Shown in pieces: positions 7,799 through 18,600 of a stretch of DNA of 64,000 nucleotides. The position numbers were made by a program, and so were the translations under genes. Numbering within the stretch: position 1 is the stretch's first letter; every line of letters begins with the position of its first letter. Below the pieces are notes generated by a model. That model was not told the origin of the DNA. It worked only from the letters and a program-made list of their open reading frames with translations, and ran no database searches. The stretch is from assembly GCF_002072215.1 (NCBI RefSeq), contig NZ_JXMW01000001.1:248001-312000 (forward strand), written 5' to 3'. This DNA comes from Methanobrevibacter arboriphilus JCM 13429 = DSM 1125 (GTDB lineage Archaea; Methanobacteriota; Methanobacteria; Methanobacteriales; Methanobacteriaceae).

Positions 7799-8320
7799 AT
7801 GGAAAAGAAAAAGAAAGTCATAATTGTTATTATAGTAGCAATTATTGCTGTTGTTAGTGTTGGGAGTTATTTTGCTTATGAAATATACATGGACTCAAAA
7901 TACGATGAAGCATATAAATTAAGAAGTAACTATGCTGTAAATTCTTTTAACTATCTAAATGAAAGTAATGTTGATATGAATAACACAGCCCTATTCTATC
8001 AAAACACAACTGATTATTTTGACAATATATTTTACTCATTAGACCTAGCTATTGAATCATCACAAAAAGCTATAAATTACTCAGAAGAAATGAAAAGAAC
8101 CGCTACAACACAAGTTGAAAAAGAATACGCAGAAGCACAAATAAAAGAATACAACAACCAACTAAAATGGTTTAAAGAAATAAAAAACCAATGCACCATA
8201 TGGGAAAACGATTTAACATATCAAGCTGACAATAACAAACTATTAACACTAAAAAAAGAATATGAAAACTCCGCAAATTCAAGACATGAAATATTATTAA
8301 AAAACATTTCATTTTCATAA
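7799..8320 (+). CDS. Membrane-anchored coiled-coil protein, cassette copy 1
   Basis: A 173-aa protein with a basic start (MEKKKK), a membrane helix (IIVIIVAIIAVVSVGSYFAY), and an exported helical, coiled-coil-like domain to the end. GGAGGTTG lies eight bases before the ATG. It is last in the operon 6610-8320. The gene at 54832-55419 is its positional counterpart with the same N-terminal style (GSYFAY) but a largely different outer domain. Function unknown. Confidence 0.8.
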   Translation: MEKKKKVIIVIIVAIIAVVSVGSYFAYEIYMDSKYDEAYKLRSNYAVNSFNYLNESNVDMNNTALFYQNTTDYFDNIFYSLDLAIESSQKAINYSEEMKRTATTQVEKEYAEAQIKEYNNQLKWFKEIKNQCTIWENDLTYQADNNKLLTLKKEYENSANSRHEILLKNISFS

Positions 8321-8336
8321 AGTTAAAAAATTGTAA

Positions 8337-8606
8337 TTAATTGAATAAATAAGCCCATGAAAGAATTATAACTCCTTCAGTTAAAAAAAGGATAAAATAA
8401 TGTATCATAAAATTTCTTGAGTTTCCATAATATTTTTTATTTTTATTCATTATACCCAATAATATGATGCTTAAAACTATAGGTAAACAAATGATATACA
8501 ATATTACTGAAGAAAAAAGATTGTAACGAGTATAAAATATTAAAATTACAATCTGAATAATAATTAATAAATAAGATAGCTTCAAGATATTTGACAACAT
8601 CAGCAT
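8337..8606 (-). CDS. Small three-helix membrane protein
   Basis: An 89-aa hydrophobic protein with segments around YLLIIIQIVILIFY, ILYIICLPIVLSIILLGIM and YFILFLTEGVIILSWAYLF. I chose the ATG at 8606 because GAGGT lies seven bases upstream; the frame extends 12 codons further but without a site. It lies just downstream of the large adhesin on the same strand and convergent with the cassette operon. Family not recognised. Confidence 0.65.
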   Translation of the reverse strand: MLMLSNILKLSYLLIIIQIVILIFYTRYNLFSSVILYIICLPIVLSIILLGIMNKNKKYYGNSRNFMIHYFILFLTEGVIILSWAYLFN

Positions 8607-8649
8607 AAATTTAACCTCTTCAGTAATAAATATTAATCCCAAATTTTCA

Positions 8650-11256
8650 TTAAAAATAATTATATGTTTCTTGCTTAGTCATATTCCTAGCACCATTATG
8701 ATCAATATAAATTGCATTATCCCTATCATAATCTCCATTACCTAAAATTGGAACTTCAATATAATTAATATAATTTGTCACATTATTTTTAAAAACAAAT
8801 GTTTTTATTCTACTAGTATAAGTATTAGGATGATAACTGATATATTGCCATGTGTCCATAGGTTTAAAATCATTTCGTACTGCTACAATCAAATCTCCTT
8901 CAGCCATTAAAATAAATCCTAAACTAATAGGAAAAAGAATACCTGAAGAAATTGTAACAATTCCAAGAGAACCTTCAATGATGCCTGGAATATAAGATGG
9001 TAAATATGCCCAGTTATCAGTGATGTTAAATTTAGAAATTCCAACACCAAAGTCCCAAAAATCATTAAATATTGGACTAAACGGAGATGTTAAAGTATTC
9101 CATGCATTAGTTAAACCATTAATAAATAGATTTGTAATTGTATCATGGAAACAATATGCAATTTCATCAGATATCACACCTTTATAAACAAAACCATCAT
9201 CTTCAATTAAATTTTTAACTAAACCACTTGTTGTATTTATGACCATTGAAGAATTAGACCCATCTTCTGTTGAAATAATCATCAATTCGCCATCATGAAG
9301 TATAGTGAAATTAAAATTACTAATAGCATTAAATATATTATTCAAAGAAGAACTTGTTTGAATACCTGTTAAACTCAATACATAACTTTCGATTTCCTGA
9401 ATACACATTGAACTAACAAATCTGAATCCAATAATATTTGACTCATTATTACTTATAATATTCATTCCCATATTAGCATCAGGTGTATGCAAATAAGCTC
9501 TACCCATATAATTTACTCCAGCCATAGTAATTGTTATTTTTGTTCTATTCCAAGTAACATTATATTTAGGAGCAGTAGCACTCGCTAGTTTATCACTTAA
9601 CCATATTGTTGTTAATGCAGTTAAAAAAGTACCATAAGCTGCTTTCATACCACCAACAGGATAAAGATTACTTTTATTTAACCATTCTTGCAACATACTA
9701 TCAGTTACAATTTTTTGGACAATTGCAAAGCTTTGTACTATTTCGAATCCATTTGATGAAGCATAATTAGAACCTGTACCATATGTTATGGTTTCTTTCT
9801 TATTTATAATTTCATTATTTAATGAAAATATTGTAGTTATATTTTCTTGTGAAGTACCTCTAACTAATCTGTTTCCATAAATGTTAACTCCTAAAGGTTC
9901 TCCGGTTGCAGTATATCTGAAAACATTATAATAATATTGTGCAAAGTCTTCATATTTACAAGTCAACCAATCCGAACGATAACCGTAGCTACGGACAAAT
10001 TGTTCTCTTAAACCCCACTCATCAAAACCAGGAAGCGCATTACTTAAAAAAATAGTAGACTGATTAAAGCCATTTAAAATAAAATCTACACGTTCATAAT
10101 CTATTATTGCTTTATTGTATATAACTGCAAATTGATTAATGTCATCTGTTATGAAATTATAATAAGTTAATGTCATAACATCATTGAAAGCTTTAATTAA
10201 AATACCGGAATCATTAGTTGCAAAACCATCCGAAGAATTTAACTTAATTACTTGATTTTTATCAAAATAAACGAAATAAGAATCACCATTAGTAATATCA
10301 ATATAACCAGAAGTAACATCATCAAACGGAGTATACATAAAAATATAAGTATTAATAGAAGTCCTAATTCTAATTTCTCTTGAGAAAGGTACTTTAATAA
10401 TACCACCAATACCTGATTTTAAAACATATGAGCTTGTATTATAAACATAACCATCATATGTAACATTAACATAATTAGGAATTTCAACAGTATAATTTAA
10501 AAGATTAAAATAATATTCTAGTGTATTAGAATCACCAATTCTTCCCAAAGAATCTATTGCATAATACTGAATACTATTCAAACCTTCATTTAAAGATATA
10601 TTCACAGAGTTAAAACTAGAAATCCACCGACCATTGTTAATCCTATAATAAATAGTAGAATTATTAGCAGTTAATTTAACAACTTTAGAAGATATATTAT
10701 TTGAAACAACAATAGGATATAAAATAATACTTTTGATTTCTTTTACTAAGTAAATATCTAATATAAAATAATGAGATGCTTCATAAGAAGCCAATCCATT
10801 TTCAGTATAGACAGTTTTATTATTTAAAATTCGATAATCAGTAGTTTTTGTTATTATTGTGATTGGAATATTATTTGGAATATTTCCTTGAGAATAAACA
10901 TTATCACCAAGATTATTATAAGTAAAATCTAAAATAAGCGTCCTACTATTTATTACATATATAGTCATCACAATCCAAGAATTATGAATAATATTATCGC
11001 TGCCAGGAGCTAATATTTGATCATTTGTAACATTATTTGTTCCCCACCAATTATTGTTTGCAATAACAGAACCATTAATATTTTTAATTTTACCTTTTAT
11101 ATTGTTAAATCTTAAATTACTAACACTATTACTAAATGTAATATTGTTCAAATTATTACAATAAAAAGTAATATTATCTGAATAAAAAATACTTGCATTA
11201 TTAATATTATTAGAACTTAAGTTCATATTAGATGAGTTTTCAACAAATAATCCCAT
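8650..11256 (-). CDS. Adhesin-like protein, C-terminal part of a frameshifted gene
   Basis: An 868-residue frame without a signal peptide. Residues ~1-60 continue a beta-helix of Asn/Ser-rich turns (SNNINNAS), then comes a chitobiase-type/Ig-like domain (STIYYRINNGRWISS ... YYAIDSLGR) and a long region of unknown fold. Near residues 770-800 there is a hydrophobic stretch (GSLGIVTISSGILFPISLGFILMAEGD). The first residues (MGLFVENSSNMNLSSNN) continue the beta-helix of the neighbouring frame, and the two overlap by 34 bases in different phases. With 11223-13091 it would form one protein of about 1490 aa. It is either a real frameshift (inactive or phase-variable) or a sequencing error. No ribosome binding site was found for a separate start. 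Confidence 0.75.
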   Translation of the reverse strand: MGLFVENSSNMNLSSNNINNASIFYSDNITFYCNNLNNITFSNSVSNLRFNNIKGKIKNINGSVIANNNWWGTNNVTNDQILAPGSDNIIHNSWIVMTIYVINSRTLILDFTYNNLGDNVYSQGNIPNNIPITIITKTTDYRILNNKTVYTENGLASYEASHYFILDIYLVKEIKSIILYPIVVSNNISSKVVKLTANNSTIYYRINNGRWISSFNSVNISLNEGLNSIQYYAIDSLGRIGDSNTLEYYFNLLNYTVEIPNYVNVTYDGYVYNTSSYVLKSGIGGIIKVPFSREIRIRTSINTYIFMYTPFDDVTSGYIDITNGDSYFVYFDKNQVIKLNSSDGFATNDSGILIKAFNDVMTLTYYNFITDDINQFAVIYNKAIIDYERVDFILNGFNQSTIFLSNALPGFDEWGLREQFVRSYGYRSDWLTCKYEDFAQYYYNVFRYTATGEPLGVNIYGNRLVRGTSQENITTIFSLNNEIINKKETITYGTGSNYASSNGFEIVQSFAIVQKIVTDSMLQEWLNKSNLYPVGGMKAAYGTFLTALTTIWLSDKLASATAPKYNVTWNRTKITITMAGVNYMGRAYLHTPDANMGMNIISNNESNIIGFRFVSSMCIQEIESYVLSLTGIQTSSSLNNIFNAISNFNFTILHDGELMIISTEDGSNSSMVINTTSGLVKNLIEDDGFVYKGVISDEIAYCFHDTITNLFINGLTNAWNTLTSPFSPIFNDFWDFGVGISKFNITDNWAYLPSYIPGIIEGSLGIVTISSGILFPISLGFILMAEGDLIVAVRNDFKPMDTWQYISYHPNTYTSRIKTFVFKNNVTNYINYIEVPILGNGDYDRDNAIYIDHNGARNMTKQETYNYF

Positions 11257-13091
11257 ACACTGTTAGAAGAAAAAACATTATTACTATGAGTATTATTCAA
11301 ATTTAAATAATTAATTATATTGTTAGAAATTATGCTGAAATTAGAATTACTCATATATAAATTATCAATTTGATTATTTGAAATATTTAAATTATTAGAA
11401 TTAAGTATTATAGTATTGTTTTTAATATTATTTGAAGATATGTTACTGAAATTAGAATTGTTTATAGATGAGATATTGATCTGGTTATTTGAAATATTTA
11501 AGTTATTGGAATTAAATATATCGATTTTAGTAATATTGTTTAAATAAATTATACAATAATCAGAACTATCCATATATATACTATTAATTCGGTTGTTTGA
11601 AAGATTTAAATTATTAGAATTAAATATTTCAGTAATATTTTTAATATTGTTTGAAAAAAATGTGTTAAAGTTAGAATTATTCATTAATAAATTCTCAATT
11701 TGATTATTTAAAATATTTAAATAATTAGAGCTTTTTATTGTTAAATTCTTAATATTAAAATTTGAAATTTTAGAACCACTACCACCCTCATTAATTAAAA
11801 AATTATTTATAATTAAATTACGACCGTTTATTGTTAAATTTTTATTAAGGAATATATCCCCACTACTATGAGATCCACATAATTCTAAAGTATGACCATT
11901 TAAAGTATAAACATCATCAATTGCTTCTTGTAAATTTTTATAATAATTACTAGTATTACGATTAAAAATAAAACTTTCATCTTCAAATAACATGATTGGC
12001 ATATAGTAGTCAATTAATAAATAAAATGAATTAATATTATATGGTAGATTTAGTTCAGCATAGCCATTGTTTATCTCAGATGTCATGATATTATAATCCC
12101 AATACATTTGATACAGTATATTAATTTTATTCATACTTCCTAAAGATGAAATATCTTCATTGAAATTATTAAAATTAAAATTAAGCAGTGTTTTATAGTT
12201 TATTATATCAAATTTAGGAATAATCCACTTATCTAAAACAACATTAGACCCCTGATTTCTAATAAGTTCATTTTTAATACTTTCAAAATAGCTAGGATCA
12301 TATGTTATCATTTCCATCCAATACCATAAATTATTATCTAAATCTAAATAACTACCTCCTGCATCTATATCTCCATAAGGATAATAATCAATTTTATCAA
12401 ACAGATTAAATCTAAAAGTGGAATTACTACCTCCAGATAATATGAATAATCCATTAGTATTCTGTTTTATCTTATTACTTTCAAATAAATTATAATAAGA
12501 AATACTTATCATAATAACAGGATTACTTGTGGGCCAATTCATATTATTATTATAATGGTCAAAAAAATTGTTACAAAAAACATTTTCATGTGCATTATAA
12601 AGATCCAATGAATTTATAGTAAAACCTGAAATATTACACCCAACTACATAATGAACATATAGATTGCCTATTGTAGAATTATACTGATTAACACAGGTTA
12701 TAGTCAAACCATTACGAGATAAAATAATATTTTCATAATAACCCTCAAAGACTATCAATTTTTCCCCTTTGTTTGCATTATCAATAGCTTGTTGTAAATC
12801 ATTAAAATAAGAACCTGTATTTTCATTAAAAACATTACCCGGATAATTAGTACTTTGAATATTCATCTGCTCAATATCAAAATCTGAAATTTCACTAGGA
12901 CTATTATTAACTGATTCAGCTTTATTCTGAGTATCAGACTCATTTACAACAGACTCATTAATTACATAATCACTATCACTATTAAAGTCAGTACTATTAT
13001 CATAACTACTATTATCACTAGCAGCAACACCATTCATACAAAAATAAATACATAAAACCAATATAGCTATATAAAAATACTTTCTTGACAT
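11223..13091 (-). CDS. Adhesin-like protein, N-terminal part with signal peptide (frameshifted gene)
   Basis: A 622-aa frame. It has a signal peptide (YFYIAILVLCIYFCMNGVAAS), an acidic Ser/Asn-rich linker, and a right-handed beta-helix of the NosD/adhesin type with ~20-residue rungs such as NSNNLNISNNQI. Two FNENTGSYFNDLQQAIDNA-type rung openers start the helix units. The frame stops at NSVWDYLLKTHLI, directly where the next frame picks up the same repeat pattern. Expected location is the cell surface, in contact with host or neighbouring cells. It belongs to the adhesin-like protein class that is abundant in gut Methanobrevibacter. Confidence 0.8.
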   Translation of the reverse strand: MSRKYFYIAILVLCIYFCMNGVAASDNSSYDNSTDFNSDSDYVINESVVNESDTQNKAESVNNSPSEISDFDIEQMNIQSTNYPGNVFNENTGSYFNDLQQAIDNANKGEKLIVFEGYYENIILSRNGLTITCVNQYNSTIGNLYVHYVVGCNISGFTINSLDLYNAHENVFCNNFFDHYNNNMNWPTSNPVIMISISYYNLFESNKIKQNTNGLFILSGGSNSTFRFNLFDKIDYYPYGDIDAGGSYLDLDNNLWYWMEMITYDPSYFESIKNELIRNQGSNVVLDKWIIPKFDIINYKTLLNFNFNNFNEDISSLGSMNKINILYQMYWDYNIMTSEINNGYAELNLPYNINSFYLLIDYYMPIMLFEDESFIFNRNTSNYYKNLQEAIDDVYTLNGHTLELCGSHSSGDIFLNKNLTINGRNLIINNFLINEGGSGSKISNFNIKNLTIKSSNYLNILNNQIENLLMNNSNFNTFFSNNIKNITEIFNSNNLNLSNNRINSIYMDSSDYCIIYLNNITKIDIFNSNNLNISNNQINISSINNSNFSNISSNNIKNNTIILNSNNLNISNNQIDNLYMSNSNFSIISNNIINYLNLNNTHSNNVFSSNSVWDYLLKTHLI

Positions 13092-13441
13092 ATAAATTCA
13101 CTTAAACCTTACATGATAATTTTGAAATTTATAATAAAAAATGAATAATTAAATATTATTTGATAAGTTATCAATTAAACTTTATAAATATTTATAAAAA
13201 CATCAAAAAGAAAAAAATAAATACTAATAAAAAACAAAAGTAATAAAGATATAATACAAAAAAAACAAAAAATAAATACAAAATAAAATATAAAAATTAT
13301 AACAAAAAATCTAAATCAATAAAACAAAAAACACACAAAAATCATTTTATATAAATAATAAAAAATATTATTAATTTAAAGTAATACTTTATAATAAAAA
13401 AATATATCCAAAATCATACATAATTAGCGGGTTTAAAAAAT
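13092..13441. other. Adhesin upstream region, no gene seen
   Basis: About 350 bases of A-rich sequence upstream of the adhesin start. It presumably holds that gene's promoter. The last bases (GCGGGTTTAAAAAATA) resemble the left flank of the tRNA scar at 20328. Nothing else is recognisable. Confidence 0.5.
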
Positions 13442-13484
13442 ACTCCTAATCGTTAGAGCGCGAGTTCAAATCTCGCCAAGTCCG
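13442..13484 (+). repeat. tRNA-Arg(CCU) 3' fragment
   Basis: Forty-three bases from ACTCCTAATCGTTAGAGC to the acceptor end AAGTCCG. They are identical to the 3' half of the tRNA at 47991-48065, including the AGAGC variable loop. No 5' half is present. It is followed by more than 100 bases matching the downstream flank of both intact tRNAs, so the scar is more than an att core. Confidence 0.85.
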
Positions 13485-13640
13485 TTAACTATAATTTAAT
13501 AGGAAGAGATTAGATTAAACACTGAATAAAATACTAATTTTCAGAATACTTAAATTATTCTTACAGAAACCGTTAATGAAAATACTAGTTTTCGAGATAT
13601 CTATTAATTTAAACTAATGAAACTATAAGAACAAGTTATT
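13485..13640 (+). repeat. tRNA-Arg downstream repeat R1, copy 2
   Basis: It matches the sequence after the tRNA at 47991-48065 (TTAACTATAATTTAATAGGA, CAGAATACTTAAATTATTCT, ACAGAAACCGTTAATGAAAA). It is interrupted at its right end by the palindromic element starting at 13641. Confidence 0.8.
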
Positions 13641-13994
13641 TAGGGTCCTAGATTTTTGGGAAAAATTGAAGTAATATATGGTCCTATTTAACATGAGTGA
13701 AGTTCGCTGCATATTTGTCCTATAAAAGTACAAATTTTATGGTGTTTTTGAGTGAAAATTCTAAAATTTAAAGCTTTGATTTTAATAATAAAGAAAATCC
13801 ACATACCTCAAAATTGGGTGAAAAGTGACATTATGGAAAATACTTTAAACTAATATTCAATAATTTTACTAAATACAAATGAATTTTAAGCCAAATTTCA
13901 TTTGTACTTTTAGAAACTCATCACCGTCCTAGCTTAAAACATATCAAATAACCATTATACATTCTTCATTTTTTCATAAAAATCTAGGGCCCTA
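13641..13994. mobile_element. Palindromic MITE-like element, ~354 bp
   Basis: Imperfect terminal inverted repeats of about 31 bases bound it. The left arm begins TAGGGTCCTAGATTTTT (13641) and the right arm, reverse-complemented, begins TAGGGCCCTAGATTTTT (13994). Similarity continues to about 50 bases. A second inner pair, AAAAGTACAAATTTTATGG against AAAAGTACAAATGAAATTTG, shows that most of the element can fold on itself. It has no reading frame and no obvious long target duplication. It interrupts the R1 repeat, so it inserted later. Confidence 0.65.
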
Positions 13995-14086
13995 ATTATT
14001 TTTATATCCTATATAAATTTTTCATATTATTATGAAAACTAATAATTAACCTCTTCAATCATGAAATACATATATAATCTCTATTA

Positions 14087-14485
14087 TTAAACAAATAATG
14101 GTGTTAATAAATAAACTACTGCTAAAAAAAGAATTATCCCAATTATTACCCCAATTAACTTGTTAAATGTTTTAGTTTGGATAATATAATCAAAGTTAAT
14201 TGTTAAATCATTTTCATCGACTGATTTAGAACCTATATTGTAAACTTTTCGATCTTGTTTTTTATTATAATATTGACCAATTTTATTTGTTGTTATGGCT
14301 AATAAAGCAAAATATATAATTATAAAAATAAAAGTTCCAATAGCTCCTAATCCACTTTGATTAACAGGAATATCAACACCAGGGAGCATACTTAACCATG
14401 ATGGATTTGTTATTACAACAATCAATAATAAAAATAACGTACTAATTGTTATTGTAATTATTTCTAAAAAATTTTTATTACTCAT
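14087..14485 (-). CDS. Three-helix membrane protein
   Basis: A 132-aa protein using the ATG at 14485, preceded by GAGGT at six bases; the upstream in-frame ATG lies before this site. Hydrophobic segments are IITITISTLFLLLIVVI, AIGTFIFIIIYFALLAI and LIGVIIGIILFLAVVYLL, with a basic loop (NKKQDRK) between the second and third. Family not recognised. It is isolated between a MITE-like element and a long empty region. Confidence 0.6.
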   Translation of the reverse strand: MSNKNFLEIITITISTLFLLLIVVITNPSWLSMLPGVDIPVNQSGLGAIGTFIFIIIYFALLAITTNKIGQYYNKKQDRKVYNIGSKSVDENDLTINFDYIIQTKTFNKLIGVIIGIILFLAVVYLLTPLFV

Positions 14486-15600
14486 AAAATAACCTCTAAA
14501 CATATATTTAATATTAGTTATAATACCTTACTTAAAAATTGCAACCACATATTAATATTTTAATTTCCTATAAAAATTTTTAAACATTCCTTAAATTAAA
14601 ATTAAAGAGTGTTTAAAATATATTAACAAATATTCAATACTAAATATCCATTACAAAACTTTGGTAATATAATATAATCTTTATTTTAAATAAATATTCT
14701 AATAAAAACTATAATTAATATTTTGTCTAAAAATATATAAAAATTACTATTTGATAATACAAAAAAATACAACAAATTTTAGATTAAAATTATTTAAAAA
14801 TAGTAACCTATTTCGAAAATGAATTTAATAAGAATTTTTTCAAGGCTTTATAGCCTTTTAAAACAAAATGCAACAAATATCTGAAATATTAAACTCCAAC
14901 ACCCATAACACTAAAAAAATTACCTAATTTTTTCTTGAAAAACTTTATAAATGATTTAAAATTAGATTTTTCATAATGCCTTTATACACCACTTCAATTT
15001 AAGTAATTTTCATGAAAAATTTATACTTATTTTTAAGTTATTGAGAATAATTCACTATTAAAATCAATATTATCAATTAAATATAATTCATATTCTTATG
15101 CTCATATTTTTTTAAATTACACTGAATACTAGCCAATAACATTAACTCTTTTTTAAATATGAAAAACATTAATAATTCTATAAAAACAAACCTAATAATC
15201 TCATAATTAATAGGTCTAAAGTCTAATTATAATAAAATCTATTTAAGATTGAAAAATAATCCTTTTTCATATAATAAAACTTATTAAAAAAATTTAAACA
15301 ATGAAAAACTAACTCTATACACTACAATGAATTTAAATAAATCTCACAACTCTTATTAAAATATCAAACACCCTCATAATTTCATAAATACTCTTAAAAC
15401 AACTCTCATTAATTCAAATAAAATATAATTTTATTAAACTCAATTATTAAGAAAAATAGCCCAAAAAAAATATAAATCTCTCTTTTTATAACAAATCAAC
15501 CAAAATTCTAATTGAAAAAAAAAATAAAACAAAAATACTTTAAGATTATATAAAGACAAAAGGATTCAGAAATCTAATAATAATAATACATTTAAAGTAT
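14486..15600. other. Long intergenic region, no gene seen
   Basis: More than 1 kb of very AT-rich sequence without a supported gene. A small hairpin (AAGGCT-TTAT-AGCCTT at 14842-14857) is the only distinct structure I see. It may be decayed gene material or a long leader. Confidence 0.5.
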
Positions 15601-15620
15601 TAAATATTAATAATTTATTT

Positions 15621-15648
15621 AAAAGAGAGGAGAAATAATCTCTCTTTT
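15621..15648 (-). terminator. Hairpin downstream of protease-adhesin gene
   Basis: The arms AAAAGAGAG and CTCTCTTTT pair around a ten-base loop, 31 bases beyond the stop of the gene ending at 15679, and lie near T/A runs. A terminator or 3' stabilising role is inferred. Archaeal termination normally relies on T-runs, so the hairpin may be incidental. Confidence 0.4.
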
Positions 15649-15678
15649 TAAAAAAAATAGTTTAAATATTTTTTATAC

Positions 15679-18600
15679 TTATTTAACTTTAAAACTTAAT
15701 TTATTATTATATAATAATTTTATATAATTGTTTTTAACAAGTTTTGGTGTTAAATTATATTTGCCTTTTTTAGCTTTTAAATTCCATTTTATAGCTGCTG
15801 ATTTTGCTTTGTTGACTTTTAAGTTTTTAATCATCCATGTTAATGTTTTTGTTTTCTTATTGTAAGATATTTTACCTGTACTTACTTTAGGTTTTTTATA
15901 AGTTAACCCTTTAGCTAGTTTAAAAGTTAATTTAAAAGTTCCTTTATTATATCCCAAATTAGCTATTATACTTTTTATTTTAGCTGTTCTCTTTTTAACT
16001 AAAAGTTTATTCTTGATTTTTAACTCAGATAATTTAGGAACAGTTAATTTACTAGATTTAGAACTACTATCATACACTGAAGTATTAGTAAATATTCCTT
16101 TAACAATTAAATTACCTGTTTTTCCAACTTTATATTTATAAGTAGCTACTCCTTTAGAATTTGTTTTTCCTTGTCCTACATATTTACCATTAACATAAAA
16201 CTTAACAGTTTGACCAGCTAAAGTTTTACCATTGGATTTAAGGGTAGTAGACAATGTGACTAGTTTATTATAAGTTCCTTTAAAATTATTCATAGTTATA
16301 GTGGTTAATAAACCTTTTACATTGAATATTGTAGTGTTAGTAAATCCAGTATAGTTTTCATTACCTTGATAATTAACAGTTACATTAATTTTCCCTGTTT
16401 TGTTAGTAATATAATTTAAACTCCAAATACCATTATTACTAATAAAAACTAAGATCTGATTTCCATCAACAATAACATTTAAAATATCAGAACCATTACC
16501 AGAGTAATTAGCTAACTGGCCATTAATAGTGACATTTCGACCAATATCAACAATAGATGGACCAACAATAATAGTTGAATTAGTGATTATTGGATTTTTA
16601 ACAGTATAAACTTTTAAACAAGCAGTCATATTTAATTCATATAAATCCACCCATTCACCATCACCCAAATTAACAAATGAAGTATTAGCTAATAAATGAC
16701 TTCTACTATACTGCATTACAGGGATTACTGATGATTTCATAACAACTTTAAATATATCACCTTTTTTAATTTGAATATAATCATTTAATTTAATAGTTGC
16801 AAATCCTGGGAAATTTGTCTTACCTTCCTGAATATATTTTAAAACACCATTTACATAAATTGAAATCTCATAATCATTATCATAATCATCAAAATAAGTA
16901 CCTACTGCAGCTATTAAATCATCCTCAATAGCTTCAAACTCATTAGAATAATAAACATAAGTAGAATTAAGAGGAGAAGATATGAATCTTGAAAGACCAG
17001 ATAAATCATATTGATAATTTTTATTATAATTTACAGTATTATTTATTATATAACCTGAAGATATACCATCAGTGGCAAAAGAAGTATCATAATAGGATAC
17101 ATAAAAATAACCACCGTCTGCCCAATCAGTTCCCCAACTATTTTTAACAATGAAAGCACCATCACCTATAGGAGTAGTTGCAAAATTATCTTTACTATAA
17201 TTATCATCCCATCCAATAACAGAAACTGCATGGTTAGCATGGTCTGATCCATTATAATAATATGCATTTGTACTTGGATTAAAATATGAATTATTTACAT
17301 GATAAGAAACAGTTAATGCACCATACTTTAATATAGCATCTTTAATTAGATTATTATCCATAGAACCATTACGTGGAGGAATTATAATTATATCTTGAAT
17401 ATGAATATCATTATTTGTAACTATTATTGGAGAAATTTTCCCAAGTTCATCATAGCTGTCATATTCTGTAGGAAATGTACCTAACCAACTTAAAAGATAA
17501 GCAAGAGCAGTCCAATCTCCTCCCCCTTCTGTTAATCCAATTATTCCATATTTAGAATATTGAACCATTGAATTTTGCATATTATTTTCAGAAAAATCAT
17601 ATTCTATATTTGTTGCTTTTAATAAAGCAGATTCAAGAGCACCTAAAGCTCCAAATGTCCAACAAGCACCCATTGATCCTTGATTTTTAACCGAACTCAC
17701 CCATCCAAAATCACGTAAATCAAATTTAGAAGGTAAATTAACAAGAATAATACTATTATTCACTAATGCTAAGACAGCACCAGGGTATGTCATTATAAAA
17801 GCATAAGGAGTGTTATTTAAAGAAATTGTATCATTATTATACTGATTGTTAGTAAGGTTGATGTCTTTAGAAAAGTCACAATATATTCCACTTCCATTTA
17901 CTGCAGAATTGTTAATAAAAATAGTGTCAGATACTGATAAATTAGTATCATATGTATATATAGCTCCACCATTTAAAGTAGCAGAATTATTTTCAAGTGT
18001 TGAATTTAAAAGTACGATTTCAGAATTATCAAAGTATAATGCTCCTCCTTGAGCGCCTCTATCTGATAAATTATATAAGACTTTATTTCCTGTAAAATTA
18101 GATCTTGCTATGAATACATTAGAAAAAGATGTATAAATAGCTCCACCATCCAAATAAGCAGAATTATTTCTAAAATTAGAATCAGATACAATTAAATCGC
18201 CATTTAATAAAAGCAATGCTCCTCCAAAATTAGATGAACAATTAATAAAATCAGAATCATAAATTTCTAATTCATATCCAGAACTATTTTCATACCTATA
18301 TTGACTGTCAAAATATATTGCTCCACCATTACTTTCAGAAGTAGTATTAATAAAAGTAGAATTATTTATAATTGCATAATAATTATCTTTTAAACCAATA
18401 GCCCCTCCGGTTTCATTTACATGAATATTAAGAAAACTAGTATTATAAATTCTCAAATAACCATTTGAAGAATAAATAGCTCCTGCATACTTACTTGAGA
18501 TATTTGCAAAAGTAGAGTTAACTATGGTAACATTAGAATTTATAAAATATAGATTAGACCATGTTGCACTATTATTTATAAATTCCACATCAGAAATATT

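Noticed and set aside
13442-13484. Possible third tRNA-Arg gene
   Set aside because: Only the 3' half is present; there is no acceptor 5' strand or D-arm upstream.
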